Positions 6,448-6,590 of a DNA stretch of 6,590 bases are shown here, in pieces. The stretch's first letter is position 1; each line of letters opens with the position of its first letter. The stretch comes from Geobacter sp. (GTDB lineage Bacteria > Desulfobacterota > Desulfuromonadia > Geobacterales > DSM-12255), in the NCBI GenBank assembly GCA_012026855.1, contig VEOV01000169.1:1-6590 (forward strand). The letters are read 5' to 3'. The position numbers and the translations under genes were made by a program. Below the pieces are notes generated by a model. That model did not search any database. It was not told the origin of the DNA and saw nothing but the letters and a program-made list of their open reading frames with translations.

Positions 6448-6590
6448 GCAAACCTCCCGGATAGTTCTGCAGTGATTGTGTCAAGGGGCCAGTTAGGCAG
6501 GGCATCGCCGTCACCGTCACAAATTCCGTTTACCAGATAGAAATCCCCCGGCACAGCCAGCATGGCCGCATTATCGGCACAGAGTGGCGG
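6435..6590 (-). CDS. tsaD: TsaD C-terminal fragment (tRNA t6A37 threonylcarbamoyltransferase), 5' end outside window
   Basis: Only the last 51 codons plus a TAA stop lie in the window; the start is beyond the right edge. The frame begins PPLCADNAAMLAVPGDFYL and continues to ALPNWPLD near the end. This matches the end of the TsaD/Gcp/Kae1 ASKHA-fold family, where a C-x-D-N-(A/G)-A-M segment carries a metal-binding Asp (here the D of ADNAAM) and a (P)xWPL motif lies close to the C terminus. TsaD, with TsaB and TsaE, transfers threonylcarbamoyl from its AMP ester to A37 of ANN-decoding tRNAs in the cytoplasm. The last 13 nt overlap the start of rsmA, and the rsmA ribosome binding site lies inside this gene. 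After WPLD the tail runs on for 15 residues, somewhat longer than the E. coli end. The identification rests on a short stretch but the motif order fits well. Confidence 0.85.
   Translation of the reverse strand, partial: PPLCADNAAMLAVPGDFYLVNGICDGDGDALPNWPLDTITAELSGRFAWAD
6453..6458 (-). promoter_or_regulatory. Ribosome binding site of rsmA (GGGAGG) inside tsaD
   Basis: GGGAGG on the minus strand ends 5 nt before the ATG at 6447. It lies within the tsaD coding region. It supports 6447 as the rsmA start over the next in-frame Met (residue 9), which has no such sequence at the right distance. Confidence 0.7.

Noticed and set aside
5990..6475. Plus-strand frame of 161 codons opposite rsmA
   Set aside because: Ser/Arg-rich antisense product opposite a motif-complete rsmA; no independent support.

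Overview
The window is a dense, single-direction run of bacterial genes, all read on the minus strand (right to left), about 55-60% GC, with almost no spacer DNA. Gene content and protein style suggest a Geobacter-like member of the Desulfuromonadales (former Deltaproteobacteria). The supporting signs are the argS/FtsB-like neighbourhood, the short Cys-containing protein between them, the Pro/Ala-rich one-pass membrane protein after argS, and the M50 protease. This assignment is inferred from recall and was not tested by a search.

In transcription order: the 3' end of tsaD (tRNA t6A synthesis, cut by the right edge); rsmA/ksgA (16S rRNA dimethyladenosine methyltransferase), overlapping tsaD by 13 nt; a 60-nt spacer, the longest in the window, which may hold a promoter; UDP-glucose 6-dehydrogenase; UDP-glucuronate decarboxylase (UDP-xylose synthase), joined to the previous gene by TAATG; an FtsB/DivIC-family divisome protein; a 55-residue Cys-containing protein; argS, joined to it by a GTGA overlap; a one-pass membrane protein with a Pro/Ala-rich linker that looks like a SPOR-domain protein without its SPOR domain; and a site-2 protease (M50), joined by TGATG and cut by the left edge.

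Three themes share the run. Translation and RNA modification are represented by TsaD, RsmA and ArgS. Nucleotide-sugar synthesis is represented by the Ugd-Uxs pair, which should convert UDP-glucose to UDP-glucuronate and then UDP-xylose for a surface polysaccharide or LPS. The cell envelope and division are represented by the FtsB-like protein, the Pro/Ala-rich membrane protein and the intramembrane protease. From ugd to the left edge every junction is an overlap or a gap of 9 nt or less, so ugd through the M50 gene probably forms one transcript with coupled translation.

No RNA genes, mobile elements, CRISPR arrays or convincing terminators were seen, and no gene-free stretch exceeds 60 nt. 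The points most worth a second look are the small Cys protein, the apparent absence of a SPOR domain in the gene after argS, and the promoter candidate before ugd. Nothing here clearly amounts to a new system.
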